64,000 bases of DNA from Iodidimonas muriae. Its GTDB lineage: Bacteria > Pseudomonadota > Alphaproteobacteria > Sphingomonadales > Rhodothalassiaceae. Position numbers and translations under genes: made by a program. Below, in pieces: positions 27,506-37,122 of the stretch. The notes under the pieces are model-generated. The model was not told the DNA's origin. It saw only the letters and a list, made by a program, of their open reading frames with translations, and searched no databases. The DNA lies in NCBI RefSeq assembly GCF_014647255.1, contig NZ_BMOV01000011.1, positions 1 to 64,000 of the forward strand. The letters run 5' to 3'. The first letter of the stretch is position 1. Each line of letters opens with the position of its first letter.

Positions 27506-27746
27506 GACGGCTGCTCGGGTGAGACGATTGCTTGGGCGAAATAAAAAGCAGGGGCAAATCCATCACTGCCCCTCATCTTGATGCCTCTTCGGGGTGCGAA
27601 ACTTATCAATCCTTTCAAAAATGCCCTGGAACAAAGCCTGAGCCTCAACAGGTCTTGCCCCGCCGTTTTTGGTGATTATGCTGATCGCCAGAACAGAAAC
27701 CTCACCGCCAATCATAGAACCGCCACTCATAGATAAGGGCCAGACC

Positions 27747-28808
27747 GTGTCAGACTTTACCGATGTACTTTTCTCCCAGCGCGGCAAAATCGGATTCATC
27801 TTGCTCAACCGCCCTCGCGCCTTGAATGCTCTCACCAGAGAGATGTGTGTGGCGATAAAAAACCAGCTCGACCTTTGGGCTGAAGATCCCGGCATTGATG
27901 CGGTGATCATCGAAGGCGAAGGCGAAAAAGCCTTTTGCGCGGGCGGTGATGTGGTGAAGGTGGCCCAATCGGCAAAAGAAGGCAGCGATGATTGCTGGCA
28001 ATTTTTCCGTGACGAATATCGTATGAACAGCACCATCGGCCATTTCCCCAAGCCCTATATTGCCTTTCTGGACGGGGTAACCATGGGCGGCGGCGTTGGC
28101 ATTTCTGCCCATGGCCCGTATCGGGTGGCCACCGAACAGACCCTGTTTGCCATGCCGGAAACCGCCCTTGGGCTGATCCCGGATGTGGGCGGTTCGCATA
28201 TCCTGCCGCGCCTGCCCGATCATATGGGCATGTATTTGGCCCTGACAGGGGCACGCCTCAAAGCGGCGGACATGCTGTATCTTGGCCTTGCCACCCATTA
28301 TATCCCGCGCGGCTCTCTTATCGATTTGAAGGCGAAATTTGCCGAATCCCAAGGGCCGCTTGGTTTGGCCGAAGTGGGTGTGATTCTGGACGATGCGGCA
28401 CAAGACCCCGACACCCCCACCCTTGCAGGCCGCGCACAGCAAATCAGCCAGCATTTTTCAAAAGACAGCGTGGGGGCAATCATTGATTCCTTAGCAAAGG
28501 ACACCTCCCAATGGGCGCAGGATACTTATAATGATTTGCTCGCCAAATCGCCCATATCGCTTGAACTGAGCTTTGCTGCAGGCCGCAAGGGCGCGTCTCT
28601 TGATCTGGACGGCTGCCTACAGATGGAATATCGCGTTGTGAACCGCATTCTGGAGCTGGATACCGACTTTTATGAAGGGGTGCGGGCCATTTTGATCGAT
28701 AAAGACCGCAATCCCACATGGTCACCGGCGCGTCTGGCCGATCTGGACAAAACAGCCATTGCCGCGCATTTCGCTGATCTGGGGGATCGTGAACTGGATC
28801 TGGGCTGA
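27747..28808 (+). CDS. 3-hydroxyisobutyryl-CoA hydrolase (enoyl-CoA hydratase/isomerase family)
   Basis: A 353-residue crotonase-fold protein of the long HIBCH subgroup. It cleaves 3-hydroxyisobutyryl-CoA in valine breakdown, keeping toxic methacrylyl-CoA low. Marks are FILLNRPRALNALTREM, GEKAFCAGGDVV, FLDGVTMGGGVGIS and FAMPETALGLIPDVGGSHILPRL. The length and C-terminal extension separate it from plain enoyl-CoA hydratases. The GTG at 27747 is preferred to the ATG at 27669 because the fold begins there and AAGGGCC precedes it. No enoyl-CoA hydratase gene is adjacent for the step between. Confidence 0.92.
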   Translation: MSDFTDVLFSQRGKIGFILLNRPRALNALTREMCVAIKNQLDLWAEDPGIDAVIIEGEGEKAFCAGGDVVKVAQSAKEGSDDCWQFFRDEYRMNSTIGHFPKPYIAFLDGVTMGGGVGISAHGPYRVATEQTLFAMPETALGLIPDVGGSHILPRLPDHMGMYLALTGARLKAADMLYLGLATHYIPRGSLIDLKAKFAESQGPLGLAEVGVILDDAAQDPDTPTLAGRAQQISQHFSKDSVGAIIDSLAKDTSQWAQDTYNDLLAKSPISLELSFAAGRKGASLDLDGCLQMEYRVVNRILELDTDFYEGVRAILIDKDRNPTWSPARLADLDKTAIAAHFADLGDRELDLG

Positions 28809-28856
28809 AAATTGCTTTTTAGCCGCAAAGCATCATAACCAAAAAAGGACCACATC

Positions 28857-29744
28857 ATGGCAAGCATCGGATTTATCGGACTTGGAAATATGGGACTGCC
28901 CATGGCCCTCAATCTTGTGAAAGCGGGCCATGATGTGATGGGTCATGATCTAAGCGATAAGCAATTGGCCACACTTTCCGAAGCCGGAGGGCGCCGGGCG
29001 AACGGGCTTGACGATATCGCTACATGCGAAGTGATCGTTTCCATGCTTCCCGCCGGAAAGCATGTGGCCCAAATTTATGGCGGTGAGGAAGGTCTGATCA
29101 AAAAGGTCAAGGCAGGCACGCTTTTGATCGACAGTTCTACCATTGATGTGGCAACCGCTCGGGCCATAGCCGACGAGGCCGCCGGTGCCGGCCTTGATAT
29201 GGTGGATGCGCCGGTATCGGGCGGCGTTGGCGGGGCGCAAGCGGGTACGCTTACCTTCATGGTCGGCGGCCCTGAAGCCGCTTTTGAAAAAGCCAAACCC
29301 TTTCTGGAGGTGATGGGCGCAAAAATCGTTCATGCCGGCGATGCGGGCACCGGGCAAGCGGCCAAAATCTGCAACAATATGCTACTGGCCATCTCCATGA
29401 TCGGTGTTTCGGAAGCCTTTAGTCTGGCGCGCAAATTGGGGCTTTCCGATCAGAAGTTTTTTGATATTGCCTCCACATCCTCGGGCCAGTGCTGGTCGAT
29501 GACAAGCTATTGTCCGGTGCCGGGGCCGGTGCCGGCCTCCCCTGCCAATCGTGATTATGCGCCGGGTTTTGCCACCGATATGATGCTCAAGGATTTGCGG
29601 CTGGCGAAAGATGCCGCGCAATCGGTTCAGGCAAAAACCGATCTGGGAGACCAGTCTTTGGCGCTTTATGCAGCCCTGTCCGAAGATGGCTATGGCGGGC
29701 TGGACTTTTCAGGCGTGTTCAAGCGCATCAACGGGGACATATAG
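28857..29744 (+). CDS. mmsB: 3-hydroxyisobutyrate dehydrogenase
   Basis: A 295-residue NAD-dependent beta-hydroxyacid dehydrogenase that oxidises 3-hydroxyisobutyrate to methylmalonate semialdehyde. The Rossmann motif GLGNMG is at residues 8-13. The substrate segment DAPVSGGVGGAQAGTLTFMVGG and the catalytic Lys region GTGQAAKICNNMLL are present. It completes three steps of valine catabolism with the two genes before it. mmsA (semialdehyde dehydrogenase) is not in the window. An IS5-type scar abuts its 3' end. Confidence 0.95.
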   Translation: MASIGFIGLGNMGLPMALNLVKAGHDVMGHDLSDKQLATLSEAGGRRANGLDDIATCEVIVSMLPAGKHVAQIYGGEEGLIKKVKAGTLLIDSSTIDVATARAIADEAAGAGLDMVDAPVSGGVGGAQAGTLTFMVGGPEAAFEKAKPFLEVMGAKIVHAGDAGTGQAAKICNNMLLAISMIGVSEAFSLARKLGLSDQKFFDIASTSSGQCWSMTSYCPVPGPVPASPANRDYAPGFATDMMLKDLRLAKDAAQSVQAKTDLGDQSLALYAALSEDGYGGLDFSGVFKRINGDI

Positions 29745-29753
29745 GCTCAAGAC

Positions 29754-29856
29754 TCATTGATTGAGCCAGAAAATGACGGTTGCTGTGATGCAAATGGCGG
29801 GCCTGAAGGTGCAGGGGCATCGGCCATAGCGCCTGTGGATGCGTCGCAACCGTTTA
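29754..29856 (-). pseudogene. 3' remnant of an IS5-family transposase
   Basis: On the minus strand this translates to RLRRIHRRYGRCPCTF then RPAICITATVIFWLNQ and a stop. The pattern RRI-x-x-RY-x-RC-x-x-TF-x-x-AI-C-x-x-ATVIFWL is the C-terminal end of many IS5-group DDE transposases. The reading frame upstream runs into the GFA-family gene, so only about 33 codons survive. No terminal inverted repeats were identified. It lies ten bases from mmsB and thirteen from the GFA gene. Confidence 0.6.
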
Positions 29857-29868
29857 GTGATATTGAAG

Positions 29869-30276
29869 CTAATCTGGAAGACCATCAACTTTCGGGAGAT
29901 TTTCCAAACGGGTGCACCATTCCGCTCTGCTTGCAAAGCAGATATGTGCACTTGGCGAGATGTCGATCGCGCTATCAATACTTCCGGCAGGGACAACCAC
30001 CAAAGCCCCCTCTAATTGAACATTCGGAAGAGCGGACCCGCATTTAATACAAAAGCTTTTTTCATGCCGGGTCTTTGGAACCCGGTAGGTCTGGATGCTA
30101 TCAACACCAGAAACCCAATTTACCGTTGCTTTCGATGAAAACAAATTGGCCGCATGTGCAGACCCCGTGTCCTTTCGACAGCGCGTGCAATGGCAAAGAA
30201 AGAAGCTCTCGAACTCACCTGATATCTGAAATTTAACGGTCCCGCACAAACAGGAACCGGCAATGGTTGGGGACAT
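29869..30276 (-). CDS. GFA (glutathione-dependent formaldehyde-activating enzyme-like) zinc protein
   Basis: A 135-residue protein of the GFA/CENP-V family. Zinc cysteines are C9 and C11 (CLCG), C28, C30 and C33 (CHCTRCRK) and C76 and C79 (CIKCGS). Most members bind zinc, but few have a proven substrate, so a role in formaldehyde metabolism is not assured. The C-terminus (LENLPKVDGLPD) looks complete although an IS scar begins right after it. It stands alone, divergent from the MarR gene. Confidence 0.88.
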   Translation of the reverse strand: MSPTIAGSCLCGTVKFQISGEFESFFLCHCTRCRKDTGSAHAANLFSSKATVNWVSGVDSIQTYRVPKTRHEKSFCIKCGSALPNVQLEGALVVVPAGSIDSAIDISPSAHICFASRAEWCTRLENLPKVDGLPD

Positions 30277-30408
30277 AATGATATACTCATATTCGTTCGA
30301 CGTGGAATCGCAATAGCGGTTGCAGCCTGCCAGATTAATGGATCTTGAGCCTAAAAATAATCCTTAAACTTATGAACAGGGTTAAGGCTTTCTTTCGATT
30401 TTGACGTT

Positions 30409-30433
30409 TATCCTATGTCCACGAGATAGGATA
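30409..30433. promoter_or_regulatory. perfect inverted repeat upstream of the MarR gene, likely autoregulatory operator
   Basis: TATCCTAT (30409-30416) and ATAGGATA (30426-30433) are perfect mirror arms with a 9-base spacer. A TTGACG hexamer at 30401-30406 sits just before the left arm as a possible -35. The right arm ends 17 bases before the MarR start. Such a position fits repression of the regulator by itself. Confidence 0.5.
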
Positions 30434-30450
30434 TCCAGGAGAATTGCGGG

Positions 30451-30963
30451 ATGACGTTGCACCCGGCGAAATCCGGTCTGATGGGAGATGAAACCCCACA
30501 GGCCCAGACAAAAGCCTTGTTTCTTGATTGCCTTGCACTGGTAGAGCGCTTGCACAGGCGCTTGCTGGATGTATTGAAAGACCATCTGGACCGGGAAGGA
30601 AATTCCGATATCAACCCGGTTCAGGCCCTGCTGGTCTACAATATCGGCGAGCATGAAATGACCGCGGGCGAATTGAAAAGCCGCGGATATTATCAAGGCT
30701 CGAATGTATCTTATAATCTCAAAAAACTGGTTGAAATGGGGTATATCGACCATCAGCGGGCCGAACATGATCGCCGCGCCGTGCGTATTTCCCTTACCGA
30801 CAAAGGCTATAAGATCCGCGACCTGATCGACAGCATGTATCTGGAACAACTGGATGAGCTCTTGGCCGACGGTCTGATCAATTCCGATGAAATGACCGCG
30901 CTGCGCCGCAATCTGCGTAATCTGGAACGCTTCTGGAGTGACCGTTTACGCTTTGCGGTATAA
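30451..30963 (+). CDS. MarR family winged-helix regulator (LdtR-like)
   Basis: A 170-residue protein. A helical N-terminus for dimerisation is followed by a winged helix (EMTAGELKSRGYYQGSNVSYNL, then KKLVEMGYIDHQRAEHDRRAVRISLTDKG). The sequence resembles the alphaproteobacterial LdtR group of MarR regulators, which control cell-wall L,D-transpeptidase and stress genes. That assignment is tentative. The ATG at 30451 has AGGAG at 30437-30441. It lies upstream of hemA, separated by a hairpin. Confidence 0.85.
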   Translation: MTLHPAKSGLMGDETPQAQTKALFLDCLALVERLHRRLLDVLKDHLDREGNSDINPVQALLVYNIGEHEMTAGELKSRGYYQGSNVSYNLKKLVEMGYIDHQRAEHDRRAVRISLTDKGYKIRDLIDSMYLEQLDELLADGLINSDEMTALRRNLRNLERFWSDRLRFAV

Positions 30964-31031
30964 TGCCCGAAATGCATTTCAGCCTGTGTTTTCATGGCCA
31001 ACGCGCATCCTGTTCATGTGCGACATATGAT

Positions 31032-31060
31032 CCGAGGCAATGCTTCATATCTTGCCTCGG
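31032..31060 (+). terminator. strong hairpin between the MarR gene and hemA
   Basis: A perfect 9-base stem (CCGAGGCAA at 31032-31040, TTGCCTCGG at 31052-31060) with an 11-base loop, followed by GCTTTAAAGC. It has only three T residues after the stem, so termination may be weak. A second, looser inverted repeat, CTTGT…ACAAG (31116-31137), lies nearer hemA. Confidence 0.45.
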
Positions 31061-31191
31061 GCTTTAAAGCTGCTATTGAAAGGCTAAGGCCGTGCTCTAC
31101 TGGCCTCGCCGGTTCCTTGTCTGTATAAAGAATACAAGCAAGGTTCCGACGTCCTTTGCGACATAAAGCGAGCAGCAAACGAGACGACAAA

Positions 31192-32406
31192 ATGGATTAT
31201 CAACGCATTTTCTCGGACGCAATTTCAGCGGTAAAGGCGGAAGGCCGATATCGCGTCTTCGCAAATCTGGCACGCCGCAAAGGGGAATTCCCTCGCGCCG
31301 ACCGCTTTGGTGTCAGCGATAATACGCGCCCTGTCACGGTTTGGTGCTCCAATGATTATCTGGGCATGGGCCAGCATGAGGTTGTGATTTCCGCCATGCA
31401 TGAAGCCCTAGACCATTCCGGTGCAGGCGCAGGCGGCACCCGTAATATCGCCGGAACCAATCATTATCATGTCCTTCTGGAACAGGAACTGGCGGATCTG
31501 CACCACAAAGAAGCCGCGCTTTTGTTCACCTCCGGCTATATTTCCAATGAAGCGACTCTGTCCACATTGGCAAGGCTGCTGCCCGGCTGCATCGTTTTTT
31601 CCGATCAGTTGAACCATGCCTCCATGATCCATGGCGTGCGCAATTCCGGCGCGGAAAAACATATTTTCCGCCATAATGACGTGGCCCATCTGGAAGATCT
31701 TTTGGCCGCCGCCGATCCGGCACGCCCCAAGCTGATCGCCTTTGAATCTGTGTATTCGATGGATGGCGACATTGCCCCCATCGCTGAAATTTGCGATCTG
31801 GCCGATAAATACGGGGCCATGACCTATCTGGATGAAGTGCATGCAGTAGGACTATACGGCCCCCGTGGTGGCGGCATTGCCGACCGCGAAGGCTTGATGG
31901 AACGGCTGGATGTGATCGAAGGCACATTGGGCAAGGCCTTTGGCGTGATGGGTGGCTATATCGCTGCCTCGCAAGCCTTGGTGGATGTGGTGCGCTCTTA
32001 TGCGGCGGGTTTTATTTTCACCACAGCCCTTGCACCGGTTCTGGCCGCAGGGGCCTTGGCCAGCGTGCGCCATTTGAAATCCAGTCAGGATGAACGAAAT
32101 CTGCATCAGGAACGGGCCGCCACCTTGAAGCAGCGCCTTCTGGATGCGAATTTGCCGGTGATGATGTCGCAAAGCCATATCGTGCCCGTGATGGTGGGCG
32201 ACCCGGTGATGACCAAACAGGTCACCGATACCTTGCTGGATGAATTTTCCATCTATGTCCAGCCCATCAATTATCCCACCGTCCCACGCGGTACCGAGCG
32301 CTTGCGCCTTACCCCCGGTCCCACACACACGGATGCCATGATGGATGATCTGGTGAAGGCCTTGAGTCAGATCTGGGCCCGTCTTGATCTAAAGCGCGCG
32401 GCCTAA
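31192..32406 (+). CDS. hemA: 5-aminolevulinate synthase
   Basis: A 404-residue PLP enzyme that condenses glycine and succinyl-CoA to 5-aminolevulinate. This is the alphaproteobacterial (C4) entry to heme. Marks are [53 protein letters not shown] and the PLP lysine in [16 protein letters not shown]. The start at 31192 gives the usual MDYQRIF beginning. A TTG at 31156 is less likely. It is followed by a small conserved gene. Confidence 0.97.
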   Translation: MDYQRIFSDAISAVKAEGRYRVFANLARRKGEFPRADRFGVSDNTRPVTVWCSNDYLGMGQHEVVISAMHEALDHSGAGAGGTRNIAGTNHYHVLLEQELADLHHKEAALLFTSGYISNEATLSTLARLLPGCIVFSDQLNHASMIHGVRNSGAEKHIFRHNDVAHLEDLLAAADPARPKLIAFESVYSMDGDIAPIAEICDLADKYGAMTYLDEVHAVGLYGPRGGGIADREGLMERLDVIEGTLGKAFGVMGGYIAASQALVDVVRSYAAGFIFTTALAPVLAAGALASVRHLKSSQDERNLHQERAATLKQRLLDANLPVMMSQSHIVPVMVGDPVMTKQVTDTLLDEFSIYVQPINYPTVPRGTERLRLTPGPTHTDAMMDDLVKALSQIWARLDLKRAA

Positions 32407-32453
32407 AACCCGGGCATAGCGGGGAAACCCGCCCTTGATGGACCAAACAGCCT

Positions 32454-32672
32454 ATGACGAAAAATCAGGGTTATATTGTTGAATTCATCCAGACAGGCGG
32501 GCATTTGAAAGTGACCGCCGTTGATCCGGAAACCGGAACTGAAGCCACCATCATTGGCGATCCCAAAGCCTCGCGTCAGGAACTGGCGGACCTTGCAGCC
32601 CGCAAGCTGGTCTATATTCTGAACAAGTCCGAAGCGGCTGATCAGGATAACCGCCCCGGCATCATCGTTTGA
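32454..32672 (+). CDS. small conserved protein downstream of hemA (DUF6898-like)
   Basis: A 72-residue acidic protein (GYIVEFIQTGGHLKVTAVDP, TGTEATIIGDPKASRQELADLA) that recurs next to hemA in alphaproteobacteria. I place it with the DUF6898 group from memory of that pattern. The fold looks like a short beta-sheet with one helix. Function is unknown. It begins 48 bases after hemA, probably on the same transcript, and meets the molybdenum hydroxylase gene tail to tail with only two bases between stops. Confidence 0.7.
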   Translation: MTKNQGYIVEFIQTGGHLKVTAVDPETGTEATIIGDPKASRQELADLAARKLVYILNKSEAADQDNRPGIIV

Positions 32673-32674
32673 TC

Positions 32675-35002
32675 TTACGCGACCTGCTGCGCGTCGGTTT
32701 TGGCCTTCTCGATCGCCTGCCACACAGCATAAGGGGTTGCGGGCATATCCAGTTGCGTCACCCCCAAGGGCTGCAAAGCATCCATGATGGCAATCATGGT
32801 GGATGGGCAAGCGCCAATGGTTCCCGCCTCGCCGCAGCCCTTCAATCCCAACGGATTGGTCTTGCACGGAATTTCATTATAGGAAAAATCGATATCGGGC
32901 ATATCGCCCGCCTTTGGCATGGCATAATCCATAAAACTGCCGCTTAAAAGCTGCGCCGTTTCATCATAGACCACATCTTCGCCCAAAGCCTGGCCAATGC
33001 CCTGCACCACGCCGCCCTGCACCTGGCCTTCCACCAGCATGGGATTGATCACCACGCCGAAATCATCCACCACGCTATAGCGATCCACCCGCACCACGCC
33101 GGTTTGCGGGTCCAGTTCCACCTCGCATATGTGGCAGCCATTGGGGAATGTCGATGCAGGCTTGGTATAGCTGGCAGACAAATCAAGGCCGCGTTGCAGG
33201 GTCTGGGGCCAATTTTCCTTATCGGCTTTTGCCACATCTGCCGCCAGATCCAGCACCGACAAGCGCCTGTTGGTACCGCTCAGTTCGAAAAATCCTGCAT
33301 CAAAGCGAATATCGTCAAGTGCGGCATCGAACATATGCGCCATCAGTTCCCGTCCGCGTTCGATCACCGCGTCTGATGCGGCAACGCAAGCATTGCCGAT
33401 CATCTGCAAGGACCGTGAACCACCGGTACCGCCCCCCGTATTCTTATCCGCCGTATCGCCTTGTTTGATGTCGATCAGATGGGGATCAATGCCCAGCTTA
33501 TCGCCAAAGACCTGCGCATAAGCCGTTTCATGCCCCTGCCCGTTGGATTGCGTGCCAACGCTGATGGTCACACGGCCCGTATCCGTAAACCGCACATCGA
33601 TTTCTTCCTTCGGGTCGCCCAATGTACATTCCACATAATACGCCATGCCAATGCCACGCAGAAGCCCGCGCTCTTGGGAAGCCTTGCGCCTTTTTGGAAA
33701 ATCGTCCCATTCGGCCCGCGCCATGGCATCCGCCATATTCCGTGCGAAATCCCCACTGTCATAAACGGCACCGGTGGCGTTTTTATAGGGCATTTCCCGG
33801 GCGCTGATAAAATTGCGCCGGCGGATCTCGTCTTGGGTCAGCCCCAAATCCTGTGCCCCTTGATGGATCAACCGCTCCAGCAAATAGGCCGCTTCAGGCC
33901 GCCCGGCCCCACGATAGGCATCAATGGGTGCGGTATTGGTATAAACGCCGGTAACCTTCTGATGGAGAACGGGAATACGATATGGCCCCGGCACCACTTG
34001 CAAGGGGGCCATGGTGGCAATGGCCGGCGCGAAATTAGACAGATAAGCGCCCATATTGGCCAATGTCTCGATACGGTAGCCAAGGATATGGCCATGTGCA
34101 TCAAACGCCATATGGGCGGTGGACAAAAGATCCCGGCCATGGGTATCGGACAAGAACGCTTCCGAGCGATCGCATGTCCATTTCACCGGCTGTGATAATG
34201 TCCGTGCCGCCAGCAAAACGGCGACATATTCCGAAAACATAAAGGCTTTCATGCCAAATCCGCCGCCCACATCAGGAGTAAGCACGCGGATTTTTTGCGC
34301 ATCCATGCCCAGCAATTTGCAAAAGCCATCCAACAGACCGGCCACGCCTTGCGTTCCCAAATGCACTTCAAAGCCGGTATCGGCATCATAGCGTGCATTG
34401 ATGGCGCGTGGTTCCATGGATGTAGGGGCCACCCGGTTGTTACGTATTGTGATGCACGAAATATGGGCTGCCGTTTTGAAGGCGGCGTCCACCGCAGCTT
34501 CATCGCCGGTTTGCCATTCAAAGCTACGATTTTCCGGCACATCCTCGAACAGTTGCGGCGCATCGGTTTCAATGGCTATTGCACAATCGGCCACCGCATC
34601 CAGCGGATCATAATCCACCTCGATCAAATCGACCGCTTCTCGCGCGGCGGCAAAGCTGTCCGCCACCACCATGGCCACCGGCTCCCCCACATAGCGTACA
34701 AAATCCTCCGCAAGGATAGGACGGTCTTTTTGTTTGATACCGGGCAAAGGCGCAAGGCACGGCACCTTCGGAATATTGGCCGCCGTGATATCTTCATGCG
34801 TAAGAACCAGTCGCACGCCATCAAGGGCACTGGCCTCTTCCGTGTTGATGGAAAGGATTTTCCCATGGGCCAAAGGCGCACGTAAAAACGCCGCATGGAG
34901 CTGGCCTTCAAAGCGCAGATCATCCGTATAACAGCCCTTTCCGGTCAGAAAACGTTGGTCTTCCACCCGGCGCATAGACTGCCCGATTCCGAATTTCCGC
35001 AT
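32675..35002 (-). CDS. xanthine dehydrogenase family molybdopterin-binding subunit (form II CoxL-like)
   Basis: A 775-residue large subunit of a molybdenum hydroxylase. Marks are RVEDQRFLTGKGCYTDDLR, DVGGGFGMKAFMFSEYVA, the active-site loop AYRGAGRPEA (form II; form I CO dehydrogenases have AYRCSFR) and the C-terminal GLKGCGEAGTIGACPS with the conserved Glu. Natural substrates of form II enzymes are mostly unknown and may be aldehydes, purines or other heterocycles. The usual FAD (CoxM) and [2Fe-2S] (CoxS) subunit genes are not in the window. The start at 35002 has GGAGG upstream; the frame to 35017 is less likely. Confidence 0.92.
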   Translation of the reverse strand: MRKFGIGQSMRRVEDQRFLTGKGCYTDDLRFEGQLHAAFLRAPLAHGKILSINTEEASALDGVRLVLTHEDITAANIPKVPCLAPLPGIKQKDRPILAEDFVRYVGEPVAMVVADSFAAAREAVDLIEVDYDPLDAVADCAIAIETDAPQLFEDVPENRSFEWQTGDEAAVDAAFKTAAHISCITIRNNRVAPTSMEPRAINARYDADTGFEVHLGTQGVAGLLDGFCKLLGMDAQKIRVLTPDVGGGFGMKAFMFSEYVAVLLAARTLSQPVKWTCDRSEAFLSDTHGRDLLSTAHMAFDAHGHILGYRIETLANMGAYLSNFAPAIATMAPLQVVPGPYRIPVLHQKVTGVYTNTAPIDAYRGAGRPEAAYLLERLIHQGAQDLGLTQDEIRRRNFISAREMPYKNATGAVYDSGDFARNMADAMARAEWDDFPKRRKASQERGLLRGIGMAYYVECTLGDPKEEIDVRFTDTGRVTISVGTQSNGQGHETAYAQVFGDKLGIDPHLIDIKQGDTADKNTGGGTGGSRSLQMIGNACVAASDAVIERGRELMAHMFDAALDDIRFDAGFFELSGTNRRLSVLDLAADVAKADKENWPQTLQRGLDLSASYTKPASTFPNGCHICEVELDPQTGVVRVDRYSVVDDFGVVINPMLVEGQVQGGVVQGIGQALGEDVVYDETAQLLSGSFMDYAMPKAGDMPDIDFSYNEIPCKTNPLGLKGCGEAGTIGACPSTMIAIMDALQPLGVTQLDMPATPYAVWQAIEKAKTDAQQVA

Positions 35003-35059
35003 AAATCCTCCAAACACATATCAATACAGCAAAAGCAGTACGCTCAAGAATTCCTGGCC

Positions 35060-35842
35060 TCAAGATTTATAGGTTGGGTCCAGCCGATCCGCTTTCCTGA
35101 GCAGGGCCGCCCAATTGAGCGCTGCGGGCTTTTCAAAGCCTGAATTCGCCTGTGCGAATACGCGCTGACCCATCGCATCATCAAGCATGATCAAGGGCGC
35201 CCCACCGGATTGGGCAGCAATCTGCATTTCACAAGCCCGCTGCAAAAAGAACAGCCGCAAAAAGGCCTCGCCAATCGTTTCACCGATGGTCAAAAGCCCA
35301 TGATTGCGCAAGATCATCGAATGGGCGGTTCCCATATCGGCCACCAGCCGCGCTTTTTCGCCCTCTTCCAGCGCCAATCCTTCATAATCATGATAGGCAA
35401 TATCGCCCCATTGGGTCAGTGCGTCTTGCGTTAGTGGCAAAAGTCCGTCGCGCTGGCTGGCCACAGCCGTTCCCGCCACCGTATGCACATGCAACACGGC
35501 CTTGGCTTCCTCGCACCCCTGATGGATGGCGGAATGGATGGTAAACCCTGCAGGGTTCACTGCATAAGGGCTTTCGATCACCTTCTGGCCATCCAGATCC
35601 ACCTTCACCAAAGAAGAGGCGGTGATTTCTTCAAAAAACAGCCCCAAAGGATTGATCAGGAAATGATGTTCCGGCCCCGGAATACGCAAGGTCAGATGCG
35701 TGAAGATCAATTCATCCCAACCAAAATGCGCCACAAGACGATAAGCGGCGGCCAAATCCACACGGGCCTGCCATTCCACCTCGCCCACTTTTTCACGCAG
35801 CGTTGTGCCTTGGTCGTTTGCCGGATGTGATTGAACAGTCAT
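35060..35842 (-). CDS. class II aldolase/adducin family protein
   Basis: A protein of about 260 residues with the class II aldolase fold. Zinc ligands appear as His in VLHVHTVAGTAV and in MILRNHGLLTIGETIGEAF, and the acid in IHSAIHQGCEEAKAVLH. It most resembles the adducin-like proteins often found near molybdenum hydroxylases. The exact substrate is unknown. The frame extends to 36061, but I start at 35842, where AAAGGTGGGG precedes the ATG. The long version would overlap moaA. It is 57 bases from the CoxL-like gene on the same strand. Confidence 0.85.
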   Translation of the reverse strand: MTVQSHPANDQGTTLREKVGEVEWQARVDLAAAYRLVAHFGWDELIFTHLTLRIPGPEHHFLINPLGLFFEEITASSLVKVDLDGQKVIESPYAVNPAGFTIHSAIHQGCEEAKAVLHVHTVAGTAVASQRDGLLPLTQDALTQWGDIAYHDYEGLALEEGEKARLVADMGTAHSMILRNHGLLTIGETIGEAFLRLFFLQRACEMQIAAQSGGAPLIMLDDAMGQRVFAQANSGFEKPAALNWAALLRKADRLDPTYKS

Positions 35843-36006
35843 GGCCCCACCTTTGACAATCTGGAATACTGCGCCCAGCATCGCGCTCTTTGGCGGGAAA
35901 ATAAACCCCTCGCTTAAGGCCCCAACAGAAAAACAAGACTTGAAACCCACGCCGCGGAAGGCGACCTTAAGGGCGGCGAGCAACGCGCCTGCAATCAAGG
36001 ATCTAT

Positions 36007-37038
36007 ATGCCAGACGATTTCGCACATACCCCCGTGGAAAAGACCCCACTGGTCGATCCATTCGGTCGACATATCAGCTATTTGCGGGTTTCGGTCACCG
36101 ACCGGTGCGATTTTCGCTGCGTCTATTGCATGGCGGAACAGATGCAATTTCTGCCGAAATCCGAGGTCCTCAGCCTTGAAGAGCTGGATCGTGTGTGCTC
36201 GGCCTTCATTGAGCGCGGCGTGCGGAAACTCCGCATCACCGGCGGTGAACCTCTGGTGCGCAAAGACATTCTGCATCTGTTCCAAAGGCTGGGCCGCCAT
36301 CTGGCCTCCGGAGCTCTGGATGAACTGACGCTCACCACCAATGGCAGCCAGCTAAAAACCTATGCCGCCGGGCTTTATGAGGCGGGAGTGCGGCGGATCA
36401 ATGTATCTTTGGATACCCTTGATGATGCCATGTTCACGAAAATCACCCGACGCGGGCGGCTGGCGCAAGTTCTGGAAGGCTTGAACGCGGCCCATGAGGC
36501 GGGCCTTGCCGTTAAAATCAATGCGGTGGCCCTGCGCGGCATCAACGATCAGGCCTTTGACGAGATGATCCGGTTTTGCGGGGAACGCGGCTTTGATCTC
36601 ACCTTGATCGAAACCATGCCACTGGGCGAGATCGACGAGGACCGAACCGACCGCTTTTTACCCTTGAGCCTTGTAAAGGCCGATCTTGAAACCCGCTGGA
36701 CATTGGAAGACATTCCCCATCGCACCGGTGGTCCGGCGCGCTATGTGCGTATCCGCGAAACCGGTGGCCGGTTGGGCTTCATCACGCCCCTGACCCAGAA
36801 TTTCTGTGAAGGCTGCAACCGCGTGCGCCTGACATGCACCGGCACCTTGTTTATGTGTCTGGGGCAGGAAGACAAGGCGGATCTGCGCACAGTGCTGCGG
36901 CAAAGCAGCAACAATGCCGATCTGCACGATGCTATAGACCAAGCCATCAAACGCAAGCCCAAACGCCATGATTTCATCATCGATGGGGCCACACGCGCCC
37001 CCGCTGTCGCCCGCCATATGAGCGTAACCGGTGGATAA
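36007..37038 (+). CDS. moaA: GTP 3',8-cyclase MoaA
   Basis: A 343-residue radical SAM enzyme, the first step of molybdenum cofactor synthesis. The N-terminal cluster is C34-x3-C38-x2-C41 ([12 protein letters not shown]). The C-terminal cluster has [13 protein letters not shown]. The protein ends in Gly-Gly, the dipeptide needed for MoaA activity. It is divergent from the aldolase and the molybdenum hydroxylase, which fits a role in supplying their cofactor. Confidence 0.97.
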   Translation: MPDDFAHTPVEKTPLVDPFGRHISYLRVSVTDRCDFRCVYCMAEQMQFLPKSEVLSLEELDRVCSAFIERGVRKLRITGGEPLVRKDILHLFQRLGRHLASGALDELTLTTNGSQLKTYAAGLYEAGVRRINVSLDTLDDAMFTKITRRGRLAQVLEGLNAAHEAGLAVKINAVALRGINDQAFDEMIRFCGERGFDLTLIETMPLGEIDEDRTDRFLPLSLVKADLETRWTLEDIPHRTGGPARYVRIRETGGRLGFITPLTQNFCEGCNRVRLTCTGTLFMCLGQEDKADLRTVLRQSSNNADLHDAIDQAIKRKPKRHDFIIDGATRAPAVARHMSVTGG

Positions 37039-37122
37039 TTCCCCATATCTGTCGACAATGCTTGCACTTGCCTTGGGCGCTCTGATTAAGATGTGGGCCA
37101 CCTTAATGACCGAACAGAGCTT

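Noticed and set aside
29757-30047. 96-residue plus-strand open frame
   Set aside because: Antisense of the IS5 remnant and the GFA gene; those minus-strand readings have clear motifs.
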